From: Verrucomicrobiota bacterium
Lineage (GTDB): Bacteria > Verrucomicrobiota > Verrucomicrobiia > Verrucomicrobiales > Akkermansiaceae
Length of the DNA stretch: 64,000 nt
Reading direction: 5' to 3'
Assembly (NCBI GenBank): GCA_004293445.1
Contig: RDYP01000006.1
Location: 62,001-126,000, forward strand
Below the pieces are notes generated by a model, which was not told the DNA's origin, did not search any database, and worked only from the letters and a program-made list of their open reading frames with translations. How positions within the stretch are numbered: the first letter of the stretch is position 1; the number at the start of each line of letters is the position of its first letter. Shown here one piece after another: positions 55,178 to 64,000 of this stretch. The translations under genes and the position numbers were made by a program.

Positions 55178-55576
55178 TCAGAGACGGGTGATGGCGGTCG
55201 CCACAGGGATACCACCTTGGCGGAACTTGACCTTCATCGAGTAGCGCTGCTCTCGCTCGATGTTGAAAGAAGTGAGATCGGCGGGAATTTCGACGCCGAG
55301 AAACTCGACACCCGAGGCCACGGCGACCTTCAAACTAACGACCTGGTTCGGATTCCCCTCACGATAAAATTTCTCATCGACCGTGCCCTCGACCACGTAC
55401 TCGTTGTCTCTCAGGGAAACCCCGTCCAAGACATCCTCCATGCTGATCTTCGCCCCGGAAATCGAGTCCGACTGCCCCCCCAGAAAAAGCTTCCCGCCGA
55501 AAAAGCCGGCGACGACGAAAACCCCGATTCCGATGAGAATGCCGGGGTTGATTCCTGAACTGGCGCGACGTGCCAT
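55178..55576 (-). CDS. Small single-pass membrane protein with beta-barrel-like domain
   Basis: 132 aa from ATG at 55576. A Lys/Arg-rich start and one transmembrane helix (GILIGIGVFVVAGFFGGKLF) are followed by about 95 residues in which YVVEGTVDEKFYREGNPNQV, VSLKVAVASGVEFLGVEIPA and YSMKVKFRQGGIPVATAI suggest an OB-like or similar beta fold. No named family. It is transcribed just before the large secreted protein, so the two may form a membrane-associated pair. Confidence 0.65.
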   Translation of the reverse strand: MARRASSGINPGILIGIGVFVVAGFFGGKLFLGGQSDSISGAKISMEDVLDGVSLRDNEYVVEGTVDEKFYREGNPNQVVSLKVAVASGVEFLGVEIPADLTSFNIEREQRYSMKVKFRQGGIPVATAITRL

Positions 55577-55672
55577 GGCGATGCTGGTGATGGGTTGGGC
55601 GTTGTGGGATTGAACTTCGGAATCCGTCGCAAGTTTCGACGAATCCAAGGGGCTTTGATGAAATGTTCCGGC

Positions 55673-57430
55673 TTAGTCCCACTGATGGCGGCGGGTACCG
55701 ATCCACGCGGCGATCAGACCGGCAGCCACGTGGAAGCCCAGAATGTAAATGCAGGCTTGCCGACTGGACAAGGAGGTGTCGATGACCGATTTCACCGCGT
55801 TCAGCACCTTCGGCTCCAGCGCGCTCACGCTGCCCGACCAGGCCCAGTAGGCGGAAATGAAAGGCCGGGTGAAGGATTCCACCGCGACCGGCAAAGCGAG
55901 CACCGCACCCGACAAAGGAAGCTGGAAACCGACAAGGTAGATGGAAAGCAGCGAGGCCTGCTCCGCCGTTCGCATCAAGGCCGAGATTCCAAGACACACC
56001 GCAGTCATCCCCCCATTGACCAGCAGAAGGAACAAAACGTGACTTTCAAATCCCCCGGCCCCGCCGCGGAAAGGCGCGAAGAGATTCACGAACACAGCCA
56101 TCCAAAGGGACTGCGCCAGCACCAGACAGGCAAGGAAGGTCACCTTGCTGGCGATGTAGGCACCCGGCCGAACCCCACCGAATTTCTCCTTCTCGAAAAT
56201 CTGCCGTTCGCCCGCGATCTCACGGGCGGAATTGTTCGATGCCATGAGGGACAACAAAATCACCTGGAACATGATGATCCCGGAGATCGCCGAACCCACT
56301 CGCACCTGGTCTCGCTTCACCGTCTGACGTTCCTGGATTTCCTCGACGATACTCTCCTGCCGGGTATCCGACAAATTCGCGATCTGTCCCTTCGCATTTT
56401 CTGAGAAAAGGGTCACCAGGACCGGGAAACAGAGCAGAATGGCCAATTGCAAAAACACCTGGCCGCGATCCCGGAAAAAGATCCGCCAACGACGAGACAA
56501 CAAGGTGGTGAACTGGGTAAAAAAGCCGGGCGTTCCCACCTTTGACTCGCCTGCCGCGGCCTCTGCACTCTCGTCGACTTCCCGCACGACGGGCAAATGC
56601 AAACTACCCGAGTCCAGCAACACCTTACGGTTCTTCTCCAACTTTCCGTAGTACGACTCACGGTGCTTCAACCACGAGCCCTGCCAGCGCTCCGACGTCT
56701 GCGTCGCCAGCTTGGGGTAAACCTCCTCGGTATCACTCACCGAGAAGTAATGAGTCATCAATTCAGGCGGTCCATGATAGGCAACCCGACCTTCATGCAA
56801 AACCAGAATGGAATCGTAGAGCTCAAGATGCGCCAACGAATGCGTCACCGACAGCACGATGCGGCCCTCACGTCGCGACAGATCGTGCAAAAGGCGAACG
56901 ATCTCACGCTCCGAACGCGGATCGAGACCACTGGTAACCTCATCGCACAGCAACAACTTCGGATCGGAAACCAACTCCATCGCCAAGCCCAGACGCCGCT
57001 TCTGCCCCCCTGACAGCACTTTGACCTGCCGGTCCGCGATCGCCGCCAAACCCGTCTCGTCCAGCACTCGATCGATCCTCTGATCCAGCTCCTCCATGTC
57101 GCGGACCTTGACCCGCAGGCGAGTCGATGCCTCCACAGACTCGTCCACCGTCAGTGGATCGTAGGCGATCGAGAACTGCGGCACGTAGCCGATCTCCGAC
57201 GGATCCAAGTCCCCATCCTCCGACAAATTCCGGCCATCCCAAAACAGCGCCCCGGCCGACTCCGGATTGAGCCCCGCAATCGTCCGCAGCAAGGTCGTCT
57301 TGCCACAACCCGAAGGACCCACGATCGCCATGAAGTGCCCACGAGGGATCTTCACGCTGGCCTTGTCGACGAGGTTCACGGCCTCGCCGTCTTTTTGAAT
57401 GGTAAAGCTGACGTCCTGAAGTTCGAGCAC
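55673..57430 (-). CDS. ABCG-type ABC transporter, ATPase N-terminal to permease
   Basis: 585 aa if the GTG at 57430 is used (VLELQDVSFTIQKDGEAVNL); the frame stays open upstream without similarity. ATPase: Walker A VGPSGCGKTTLLRTIAG, signature LSGGQKRRLGLAMELV, Walker B KLLLCDEVTSGLD, H-loop VTHSLAHLELYDSI. Then about six C-terminal helices of ABC2 type (FFRDRGQVFLQLAILLCFPV; ISGIIMFQVILLSLMASNNS; KVTFLACLVLAQSLWMAVFV; AEQASLLSIYLVGFQLPLSG). This order (NBD then TMD) is the ABCG/White arrangement, seen in some bacteria. Substrate unknown. The NifU-like gene lies 88 bases upstream on the same strand. Confidence 0.85.
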   Translation of the reverse strand: MLELQDVSFTIQKDGEAVNLVDKASVKIPRGHFMAIVGPSGCGKTTLLRTIAGLNPESAGALFWDGRNLSEDGDLDPSEIGYVPQFSIAYDPLTVDESVEASTRLRVKVRDMEELDQRIDRVLDETGLAAIADRQVKVLSGGQKRRLGLAMELVSDPKLLLCDEVTSGLDPRSEREIVRLLHDLSRREGRIVLSVTHSLAHLELYDSILVLHEGRVAYHGPPELMTHYFSVSDTEEVYPKLATQTSERWQGSWLKHRESYYGKLEKNRKVLLDSGSLHLPVVREVDESAEAAAGESKVGTPGFFTQFTTLLSRRWRIFFRDRGQVFLQLAILLCFPVLVTLFSENAKGQIANLSDTRQESIVEEIQERQTVKRDQVRVGSAISGIIMFQVILLSLMASNNSAREIAGERQIFEKEKFGGVRPGAYIASKVTFLACLVLAQSLWMAVFVNLFAPFRGGAGGFESHVLFLLLVNGGMTAVCLGISALMRTAEQASLLSIYLVGFQLPLSGAVLALPVAVESFTRPFISAYWAWSGSVSALEPKVLNAVKSVIDTSLSSRQACIYILGFHVAAGLIAAWIGTRRHQWD

Positions 57431-57518
57431 GGCGGAATGGGTGAATCGGATGTCTACGGAACAAAGCGCACCGATCCTGCAAGGGCGAGCAAGAAACCGT
57501 GGCCCGAGTCGGAGAACT

Positions 57519-57995
57519 TCAGTCCAGCGGCACAATCCGGATCTTCCCGGACGGCGGGCGCATCGCGTCCGACAAGGTCCGCCCGACGCTCGGCGAAGGA
57601 AGAGCCGGCTCCTGATCCAGCGCACTTTTCAAAGCCCCTTCAACCAATTGGCCGCAGTGAATTTTCATCGGCGGCAAAGGTCCCAAACCGCCTGTCAGAT
57701 CGTTCGCAGACAATTCCCGAGCCTCTTCCGCTGTTTTTCCCTGCAAAAGCTCCGTCGCCATCGACGCCACCGCAATCGCAGTCTGACAGCCGAAGGACTG
57801 GAACGAAGCGCGATCGATCACCCGCTTGCCATCTTTATCTTTGAACTTCAACCACATCCGAAGCATGTCACCGCAGTCGGGCGACCCTACCGTGCCCACC
57901 GCATCCGCATCGGCCAGCTCTCCCTGATTCTTCGGCGACAGCAGCGCCTCGCGGACTTTTTCTTCGAAATCGCTCACCTCCCGACGATGCGACAC
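57519..57995 (-). CDS. NifU/IscU-like iron-sulfur scaffold protein
   Basis: 158 aa. The three cluster-binding cysteines of the IscU/NifU N-terminal domain are present: C41 in GTVGSPDCGDMLRMWLKF (with the D43 that tunes cluster release), C70 in FQSFGCQTAIAVASMATELL and C114 in LPPMKIHCGQLVEGALKSAL. After it come about 40 residues with no known domain. It would accept sulfur from a cysteine desulfurase such as the one at 211-1392. Confidence 0.9.
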   Translation of the reverse strand: MSHRREVSDFEEKVREALLSPKNQGELADADAVGTVGSPDCGDMLRMWLKFKDKDGKRVIDRASFQSFGCQTAIAVASMATELLQGKTAEEARELSANDLTGGLGPLPPMKIHCGQLVEGALKSALDQEPALPSPSVGRTLSDAMRPPSGKIRIVPLD

Positions 57996-58197
57996 CCTGC
58001 CCGGGATTCAAGCCCGGGAAATGCGCAGCCCTCACCGAACCGTCCGCCCAAGCGCAAGCTTGCCAAGCCCCAGCCACCCGGAAATTCTCCCCCAGTCCCT
58101 CAGAGCACCCTCGGGGCATGGCGTTCGCGAAAAAATGCACCCAAGCACGCCCGCCCAAGTCACGATGCAAAATCACCCCAAGCCGGACGCCGCACCC

Positions 58198-58860
58198 ATG
58201 AGCCAAAATCCCAGCGGAGTCCGCGAAAGCCGAAAATCCCACTTCCTCGGGAAGCTCGCAGGCCACTTGATGAAGGCTTGGGGTGCCACCTTGCGCGTCG
58301 AATTCATCGACCGCTGCGGCCTCAGCCGACCCGGTGCCATTCCCGGCCCGGCCATTTACTGCCTCTGGCACAACCACATCTTCACCGTCCCCCGCGTTTG
58401 GCAGAAGTTTTGCGGCCAGCACCGCCGCGCGGTCGTGTTGACCAGCGCCAGCCACGATGGCAACGCCCTTGCGAAAGCCGTCGGAGTCTTCGGCCTTGGG
58501 GCCGTGCGCGGCTCCTCCTCCCGCCGCGCCGTCGCCGCACTCGTTGGCCTGCGCAAAGCGCTGCGCGAAAACTTGGACGCCAGCATCACCCCCGACGGCC
58601 CGCGCGGCCCACGCCACGTGGTCCAAGCCGGCATCATCAAACTCGCCGAAGCCAGCGGCGCGCCCATCATCCCGATGCATGTGGAATACTCCGCCTTCCG
58701 GGAACTCAACACCTGGGACCGCTTCGCCATCCCCAAACCCTTCAGCCACGTCCGCGTCATCTTCGACGAGGCGCTTGCGGTGCCCCCGAACCTCTCCGAA
58801 ACTGAGTTCGAACACTGGCGACTCCGCCTCGAAGAGACGATGCGACGCGGAGCCTGCTGA
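58198..58860 (+). CDS. DUF374 lysophospholipid acyltransferase-like protein
   Basis: 220 aa with ATG at 58198; alternatives at 58165 and 58135 give longer N-termini without similarity. Motifs: [20 protein letters not shown] (the H-x4-D-like block as WHNH), [34 protein letters not shown] (GSS-x-R motif), and [20 protein letters not shown] then [13 protein letters not shown] (PDGPRGP). This is the family related to LPLAT/KDO-transferase-linked lipid A acyltransferases. It probably acylates an envelope lipid at the inner membrane. Confidence 0.88.
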   Translation: MSQNPSGVRESRKSHFLGKLAGHLMKAWGATLRVEFIDRCGLSRPGAIPGPAIYCLWHNHIFTVPRVWQKFCGQHRRAVVLTSASHDGNALAKAVGVFGLGAVRGSSSRRAVAALVGLRKALRENLDASITPDGPRGPRHVVQAGIIKLAEASGAPIIPMHVEYSAFRELNTWDRFAIPKPFSHVRVIFDEALAVPPNLSETEFEHWRLRLEETMRRGAC

Positions 58861-58891
58861 GCCCACTTCACCCACCTTCCCAAGACCTACG

Positions 58892-59776
58892 ATGAGTTCC
58901 GTAATTGATGGCAAATCCGTCGCCGCCACCGTTCTCGAGGAATGCCGCGCCGAAGTGCTCGAGCTGAAAGCCCGCGGCATCAACCCGGGTCTCGCTGTGG
59001 TGCTCGTCGGCGAGGACCCCGCCTCCCAAGTTTACGTCGGATCCAAGGTGCGCACCTGTGGCGATCTCGGCATCCACTCGCAGAAAATCGTCCTGCCCGC
59101 CAGCACCAGTCAGGAAGAACTCGTTGCCGTCGTCCGGGAACTCAACGCCGATCCCTCCATCCACGGGATTCTCGTCCAAAGCCCTCCACCAAAACACATC
59201 GACGAGGAAGCCGTGGTTCGCGCCATCGACCCCCGCAAGGATGTCGACGGCTTCCATCCGGAAAATGTCGCCAAACTCGCCCTCGAGGACAAAACCGGCT
59301 TCGTTCCCTGCACCCCCGCCGGTTGCATGCGCCTACTCGCCGCCGCTGGAGTGAAAACCGCCGGTGCCGAAGCCGTGGTCATCGGCCGCAGCATGATCGT
59401 CGGCAAACCGATGGCCCTGCTGCTCATGGCGAAAGGGTCGGACGCCACGGTGACCGTCGCTCATTCCCGCAGCCACGACCTACCGGCCATCTGCCGTCGC
59501 GCCGATATCATCATCGCCGCTGTCGGCCGGCCGGAAATGGTCAAAGGCGACTGGATCAAAGATGGTGCCGTCGTGATCGATGTCGGCATCAACCGCATCG
59601 AAGACCCCTCGAAAAAAAGTGGCTATCGTCTCGTCGGCGATGTCGCCTACGACGAAGTCGCGCCGAAATGCTCCGCCATCACCCCTGTACCCGGCGGCGT
59701 CGGACCGATGACCATCGCGCTGCTGATGAAGAACACGCTGCAAGCCGCGCGACAGCTGGGATCCGCAACTTCGTGA
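58892..59776 (+). CDS. folD: Methylenetetrahydrofolate dehydrogenase/cyclohydrolase
   Basis: 294 aa from ATG at 58892. Motifs: [20 protein letters not shown] (active-site Tyr and Lys), [69 protein letters not shown] (NADP site; the second position has Met for Ser) and [18 protein letters not shown], with [20 protein letters not shown] near the end. Interconverts one-carbon folates. Its TGA overlaps the GTG of the next gene. Confidence 0.95.
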   Translation: MSSVIDGKSVAATVLEECRAEVLELKARGINPGLAVVLVGEDPASQVYVGSKVRTCGDLGIHSQKIVLPASTSQEELVAVVRELNADPSIHGILVQSPPPKHIDEEAVVRAIDPRKDVDGFHPENVAKLALEDKTGFVPCTPAGCMRLLAAAGVKTAGAEAVVIGRSMIVGKPMALLLMAKGSDATVTVAHSRSHDLPAICRRADIIIAAVGRPEMVKGDWIKDGAVVIDVGINRIEDPSKKSGYRLVGDVAYDEVAPKCSAITPVPGGVGPMTIALLMKNTLQAARQLGSATS

Positions 59777-60156
59777 AGCTCGCCGACCTCCTGCCCACCC
59801 TTGGCTTCCTGATCATCTTCCCACTGTGGTTTCGGATGCTCGGAGCCTGGATGTACCGGAAATCGGCGTGGCAAGAACTGGCCGAACATTTCCAGGCCCA
59901 ACGAACCCGCGGTACCTTCGAGCGCCTTTTGCGGCTATGCTTGGGAGACACGACCGCCGATCATTCTATCCTCGTGCGCCGAGAGGGTGACTTCATCCGA
60001 CTCCAAACAGGACTCCCCTTCCGCCTCTTTCTGCCCCACCCGCCGCTGAAAATCCCCATTTCGAGGATCCGTATGAAAGGCAAAAACCGGGGCACGATCG
60101 CCCTTCCCGGACGAGGCATCCCCTTCGAAGGATTCGACCCACGGGATCTGTCCTGA
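59773..60156 (+). CDS. Small membrane-anchored protein coupled to folD
   Basis: 127 aa from GTG at 59773, which overlaps the folD stop as GTGA, so translation is likely coupled. An N-terminal hydrophobic helix ([20 protein letters not shown]) is followed by about 90 residues of mixed alpha/beta ([40 protein letters not shown]) with R-x-R-x-K-G-K-N-R-G near the end. No known family; small proteins of this layout accompany various genes in Verrucomicrobia and Planctomycetes. Confidence 0.65.
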   Translation: MKLADLLPTLGFLIIFPLWFRMLGAWMYRKSAWQELAEHFQAQRTRGTFERLLRLCLGDTTADHSILVRREGDFIRLQTGLPFRLFLPHPPLKIPISRIRMKGKNRGTIALPGRGIPFEGFDPRDLS

Positions 60157-60181
60157 CCCCGACAAAAATCGCCTCCCGACC

Positions 60182-61111
60182 TCAAGGCAACGTCGTCCGC
60201 AACACCACCGCCCCACCAGCGCTTGCCAGCGACCCGGTGCCCCGCGGCAGCAAGAAAGTGTCGCCCTTGCCAAATCTCCCCCCCACACCGACCAAGTCCC
60301 CCTCCAGCACCGAGAGAATCGAAAACCTCCCCACATTCCGGTTCCCCACACTCTCCCCCGCCTCAAATTGCAGTTTCTCCACACGGAAATGCTCACACTC
60401 CGCAATCACTGAACCCGACGCATCGTCCATCCCCGGCTCAAAGTCGCCAAAGTCGATGCTCGCCAAGGAGGCCTCCACATGCAGCTCGCGGGGCTTCCCG
60501 TCCAGACCCGGACGATTCCAATCAAAGACCCGATAGGTGCTGTCACTGTTCTGCTGGATCTCGTGAATCAAGAATCCAGCGCCGATCGCATGCAGCCGTC
60601 CCGATGGAATGAAAATCGACTCCCCTTCCTTCGGCTCGATGCTGTGGACACAGTCCGCCACCGTCCCGTCCGCGATCGCTCGCTCGAAGTCCCTCCGCCC
60701 CACGCCACGACGCAGCCCCACGTGGAGCTTCGCGCCCACTGCCGCGCGGGCAATGAACCACATCTCACTCTTCGGTTCGCCACCCAGCTCATCCGCTCGA
60801 TCCGCCGGTGGATGCACCTGAATGGAAAGATCCTCACGCGCATCCAATACCTTGATCAATAAGGGAAAGCGCGGGCTATCGGGCAATCCTTCACCGAAGA
60901 TCTCCTCCCGCCGCTCCACCCACAAATCATGCAAGGTCTTTCCCACGAACTCCCCACCTGCCACCACCGATTGCTCCATCTCGCGATCCACCAACTCCCA
61001 AGACTCTCCAAACGGCCCATCGTCCGGCAGGCGACGGCCATACTCGCCCTCAAGCTGGCGACCACCCCAAACACGGGGCATGTAAAGCGGTTGAAAGACG
61101 ATGGGTTCCAC
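60182..61111 (-). CDS. manA: Mannose-6-phosphate isomerase, class I short type
   Basis: 309 aa from GTG at 61111, chosen because the family opening PIVFQPLYMPRVWGGRQLEG follows. Cupin metal site: LLIKVLDAREDLSIQVHPPA (Q-x-H), EPKSEMWFIARA (Glu) and GSVIAECEHFRVEKL later; PSGRLHAIGAGFLIHEIQQN (His) with the catalytic Arg in STYRVFDWNRPG. Interconverts mannose-6-P and fructose-6-P. Convergent with folD and the small coupled gene. Confidence 0.92.
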   Translation of the reverse strand: MEPIVFQPLYMPRVWGGRQLEGEYGRRLPDDGPFGESWELVDREMEQSVVAGGEFVGKTLHDLWVERREEIFGEGLPDSPRFPLLIKVLDAREDLSIQVHPPADRADELGGEPKSEMWFIARAAVGAKLHVGLRRGVGRRDFERAIADGTVADCVHSIEPKEGESIFIPSGRLHAIGAGFLIHEIQQNSDSTYRVFDWNRPGLDGKPRELHVEASLASIDFGDFEPGMDDASGSVIAECEHFRVEKLQFEAGESVGNRNVGRFSILSVLEGDLVGVGGRFGKGDTFLLPRGTGSLASAGGAVVLRTTLP

Positions 61112-61271
61112 GAACGCCAAACTTGAGGGATGATCCCGAGCTCGCAAAGCTCGGTTTGTGGCAACCAGGAGACAGCTCACGGATTACTAAAGATTTACAG
61201 AATTTCCGGGCTTCGAAATCGATCTTGCCCAGCCAGCCCGCGCAAAGGATGCTCTCCCGGGAGATTACCGC

Positions 61272-63725
61272 ATGGCAAAGAGTGACAACCGCAAGCGGGG
61301 CGAGGTGCCCGAATCACCCCGATGGTCGAATGAGGTCGTCGGGATCGCACTGATTTCCATCGGCCTACTCGCCTTCCTCTCCGTCATCTCCTACACCCCG
61401 AAAGATCTTCCCCGCTGGGGAATCCTCGAAGCCTTTGCCGAGCACCGTGCGGATGGCGAAGCCCGCGAGAACTTCATCGGCATCACCGGCGCGCTGCTCG
61501 GTTTCGTCCAACTCTCCCTCTTCGGTGCCGCCGGCTACCTCGTCCCTGTGGCCATGATCTGGTTCGGCATCGCCAAGCTGGTCTTCGACGCGAAGCTCAG
61601 CCCGCGCACTCTCACCGGTTTCGCCATCCTGACCCTCAGCGGCGCGACCTTCATGCACGTGCTGAACGGTATCTCCGGCGATTTCAAAGGCCCGGGCGGT
61701 GTCTTCGGCTATCTGCTCGGCGAATTCCTCTTCCTCCGCCTCCTCGGCAAGGTTGGATCCCTCATCGTTCTGGGCTCCACCTACTGGATCGCCCTGATCC
61801 TCCTAACTGGCCAAAAACCTGTCAGCTTCGTCAAAGGCTGTTACCGACTGACCCTGCACCTCCTCGCCCGTTCCCGCGAAAAACGAGAGCAGTCCCGGAT
61901 TCAAGCCACCAAAGACGATCAGCGGGCCCTCGAACGCGAGCGCGAGCGCGAACGCCGCCGCATGGAACGCGACGCCGCCAAAGCCGCCGAACCCGAGCCC
62001 GACCCTCAACAAGAACTGCCGCTCCGCGAAACACCGGCACCCCAAATCATCGACTCCTCGCAACGCAGAGTCGAGGCCCCGAAACCCGGGGACAAACCCT
62101 TCGAACGCAAGCCACAGCCAGCCGGTCATCTCTCGCTATCCACGGACGGCTTCGAAGACTACGACCTCCCGGGCTTCGATCTGCTCGACCCCGCCGACGA
62201 GGTGGAAGCGCCCGAAGCCAACCGCGAGGAACTCCTCGCCACACAGCGCATCATCGTCGACACCCTCCGCGCCTTCGGCATCGATGTCACCCCGGGTGAC
62301 ATCACCCGCGGCCCGACCATTACCCGCTACGAAATCTACCCCTCCACCGGACTCCGGGTCTCGCGCATCGCTCAACTAGAAGCCGACTTGGCCCGCGCGA
62401 CCTGCGCCGAGCGCATCAACATCCTCGCCCCCATCCCCGGCAAGGACACCGTGGGCATCGAACTCGCCAACTCCCAGAAAGTCTCGGTCCCCCTCCGCGA
62501 ACTCCTCCAAGACCCGGAATTCCGCTCGGCCAAAAAGAAAATCCCACTCGCCCTCGGTAAGGACGTCTATGGCAAAACCGTTATCGGCGACCTCGCGGCC
62601 ATGCCCCATCTCCTCGTCGCCGGTGCGACCGGGTCGGGCAAATCCGTTTGCATCAATTCGATCATCGCCTCGATGCTCTTCAAGTTCGGCCCCGACGAAC
62701 TCCGCTTCATCATGGTCGACCCGAAGGTCGTCGAGATGCAGATGTACAACAAGCTCCCCCACCTCGTCGTCCCCGTCGTCACCGACCCCAAAAAGGTCGT
62801 CGCCGCACTCAAGTGGGTGGTGAACGAAATGGAAAAACGTTACCGCGTCTTCGCCAAAACCGGCGTGCGGAACTTCGACTCCTTCAACAATCGCGTCCGC
62901 CCGGAAAAAGAGACATCCTCCCCCGAAGCGGAAGAAGAAGCCCCGCCTTGGAACGCCGACGAGGAGGTCGATATGGAATCGATCGAATCCATCGCCGCCG
63001 CCCTCGAGTCCGGCGAACTCGGTCCCGAAGCGGACGAAGACGAGCTCCCCATCGAGGACGACAAGATCCCCGACCGCTACCCCTACATCGTCGTCCTTGT
63101 CGATGAGCTTGCCGACCTGATGCAAACCGCCCCGGCCGATGTGGAAATGTGCATCGCCCGCATCGCGCAAAAAGCTCGTGCGGCCGGCATCCACCTGATC
63201 ATCGCCACCCAGACCCCGCGCGCCGACGTGGTCACCGGCATCATCAAGGCGAACATCCCCTGCCGCATCGCATTCCAGGTGTCGTCCGCCCTCGACTCCC
63301 GCGTCATCCTCGACACCAAGGGTGCCGACAAACTGGTGGGCAAGGGCGACATGCTCTATCTCCCACCCGGCTCGGCAAAACTCGAGCGATCCCAGGGGGC
63401 TTTCGTTTCCGACGAAGAAGTCGAGCGCCTCGTCGATCACTGCGCCGCCCAAGCATCGCCGAATTTCGAAAGTGACATTCAACGCTCCATCGACAACGGC
63501 GGCGAAGACGGGGACGACGAAGAAGATATCTCGCCGGCCGATGAAGAGCTCATCATGCGCTGCATCGAGGTCGCACGGCAGGAACAAAAGTGCAGCACCT
63601 CACTGCTCCAACGCCGTCTCCGTCTCGGCTACACCCGCGCCGCGCGCATGGTCGATATCCTCGAAGCCCGCGGCGTCGTCGGCCCGGGCGACGGTGCCAA
63701 GCCCCGCGAAGTCTATCTCAAATGA
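61272..63725 (+). CDS. ftsK: DNA translocase FtsK/SpoIIIE
   Basis: 817 aa. N-terminal membrane part with about four helices (VGIALISIGLLAFLSVISY; LGFVQLSLFGAAGYLVPVAM; LGKVGSLIVLGSTYWIALIL). A charged linker (REREREREERRRMERDAAKA-like, P/E-rich) is followed by the motor: Walker A GATGSGKSVCINS (451 onward), MVDPKVVEMQMYNKLPHLV and Walker B IVVLVDELADLMQT (D611). Between them, after NFDSFNNRVRP, an acidic insert of about 55 residues replaces the short normal loop. The C-terminal gamma winged helix (SPADEELIMRCIEVARQEQK, RLRLGYTRAARMVDILEARG) recognises KOPS-like sites. It resolves chromosomes at the septum. Confidence 0.95.
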   Translation: MAKSDNRKRGEVPESPRWSNEVVGIALISIGLLAFLSVISYTPKDLPRWGILEAFAEHRADGEARENFIGITGALLGFVQLSLFGAAGYLVPVAMIWFGIAKLVFDAKLSPRTLTGFAILTLSGATFMHVLNGISGDFKGPGGVFGYLLGEFLFLRLLGKVGSLIVLGSTYWIALILLTGQKPVSFVKGCYRLTLHLLARSREKREQSRIQATKDDQRALERERERERRRMERDAAKAAEPEPDPQQELPLRETPAPQIIDSSQRRVEAPKPGDKPFERKPQPAGHLSLSTDGFEDYDLPGFDLLDPADEVEAPEANREELLATQRIIVDTLRAFGIDVTPGDITRGPTITRYEIYPSTGLRVSRIAQLEADLARATCAERINILAPIPGKDTVGIELANSQKVSVPLRELLQDPEFRSAKKKIPLALGKDVYGKTVIGDLAAMPHLLVAGATGSGKSVCINSIIASMLFKFGPDELRFIMVDPKVVEMQMYNKLPHLVVPVVTDPKKVVAALKWVVNEMEKRYRVFAKTGVRNFDSFNNRVRPEKETSSPEAEEEAPPWNADEEVDMESIESIAAALESGELGPEADEDELPIEDDKIPDRYPYIVVLVDELADLMQTAPADVEMCIARIAQKARAAGIHLIIATQTPRADVVTGIIKANIPCRIAFQVSSALDSRVILDTKGADKLVGKGDMLYLPPGSAKLERSQGAFVSDEEVERLVDHCAAQASPNFESDIQRSIDNGGEDGDDEEDISPADEELIMRCIEVARQEQKCSTSLLQRRLRLGYTRAARMVDILEARGVVGPGDGAKPREVYLK

Positions 63726-63858
63726 GATCCGCCCTTTTGAGCTGACCTCCTGTATCCGCGGACGCGCTGGTCCTTTTCGTGGACGACCCCAACCACCCTC
63801 GAACGATCCGATCCTGAATCGGCATCTCTCGGGTTGTTCCTCCCATCTCCACCCGCCT

Positions 63859-64000
63859 CTACTTCTTGATCCGAATCGAAGTGCCGCAAAACGTGCAATT
63901 GAACCATTTGAACGTCATCACATGCAGCGCCACCGCGCCAATGTGACCGAGCAAGGGCATGTGGTGGGCCTTCCGATTCTTCAAACAATTCTTCGAAGCA
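63859..64000 (-). CDS. C-terminal part of an unidentified small protein with CxxC
   Basis: Reading from the right edge, an open frame gives ASKNCLKNRKAHHMPLLGHI then GAVALHVMTFKWFNCTFCGT and SIRIKK, ending with TAG at 63861-63859. It contains three cysteines, two as CTFC, and a weakly hydrophobic segment. The start lies outside the window unless the internal ATG is used. The 133 bases between this stop and the ftsK stop contain no gene. Confidence 0.5.
   Translation of the reverse strand, partial: ASKNCLKNRKAHHMPLLGHIGAVALHVMTFKWFNCTFCGTSIRIKK

Noticed and set aside
63713-63988. Minus-strand open frame of 91 codons at the right edge
   Set aside because: A different frame of the same strand (63859-64000) gives a more protein-like sequence with CxxC and a stop; this one is charged and composition-driven.

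Overview
The window reads as chromosomal DNA of a GC-rich, Gram-negative-type bacterium. It most resembles the Verrucomicrobiota (Luteolibacter/Haloferula-like Verrucomicrobiaceae), but this is inference from gene content and no marker such as 16S rRNA is present. Pointers are the GYF_2 membrane protein, the long-insert NusB and TatC, a eukaryote-like UDPGP pyrophosphorylase, tandem coiled-coil membrane proteins, a BlaI-type regulator with a histone-H1-like tail, and many Sec signal peptides and lipoboxes.

Layout. 1-5.4 kb: the start of a DUF255 thioredoxin-domain protein running off the left edge, a cysteine desulfurase, a PhoX-like secreted protein and a secreted protein with two CxxCH haem motifs. 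5.4-6.6 kb: a REP-associated tyrosine transposase (RAYT) lying between clusters of inverted-repeat elements. 6.6-18.8 kb: an accessory island that looks like phage defence. It has a divergent HTH gene, then SNF2 helicase, beta-class DNA methyltransferase, AAA/DUF4143 ATPase and type III Res-like helicase-nuclease genes, with decayed remnants (a second res 5' end, a type I R-M C-terminus, a DUF3800 N-terminus). A second subfamily of the inverted repeats sits in its gene gaps and at its far end. 19-25.9 kb: DUF4139 protein, three tandem 114-bp repeats, tag, glycyl-tRNA synthetase, an EF-hand lipoprotein, rlmH and two paralogous coiled-coil membrane proteins. 26-43.4 kb: housekeeping genes mostly on the plus strand (ABC exporter, tatC, yicC, ribH-nusB, AI-2E family permease, cyclophilin, leuB, fabH, POT transporter, tatD, LysM lipoprotein, thioredoxin-like lipoprotein), then the BlaI-H1 fusion gene and tRNA-Val(GAC). 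43.4-64 kb: SirB1-like protein, wHTH regulator, guaB-guaA-DUF3472, HAD hydrolase, UGP, rpoN, a minus-strand secretion/ABC/NifU-like block, DUF374 acyltransferase, folD, manA, ftsK and a partial gene at the right edge.

The most interesting material is (i) the four-gene restriction-like cluster, whose methyltransferase has an AT-richer central cassette and whose ATPase gene is flanked by an intact and a broken copy of the res 5' end; (ii) the RAYT with two subfamilies of cognate-looking repeats, one confined to the island; (iii) a BlaI-like repressor fused to about 175 residues of Lys/Ala/Pro tail, preceded by a perfect 36-bp palindrome; and (iv) a sigma-54-type promoter directly upstream of rpoN. 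Functions are assigned from motifs read by eye; no database search was possible.
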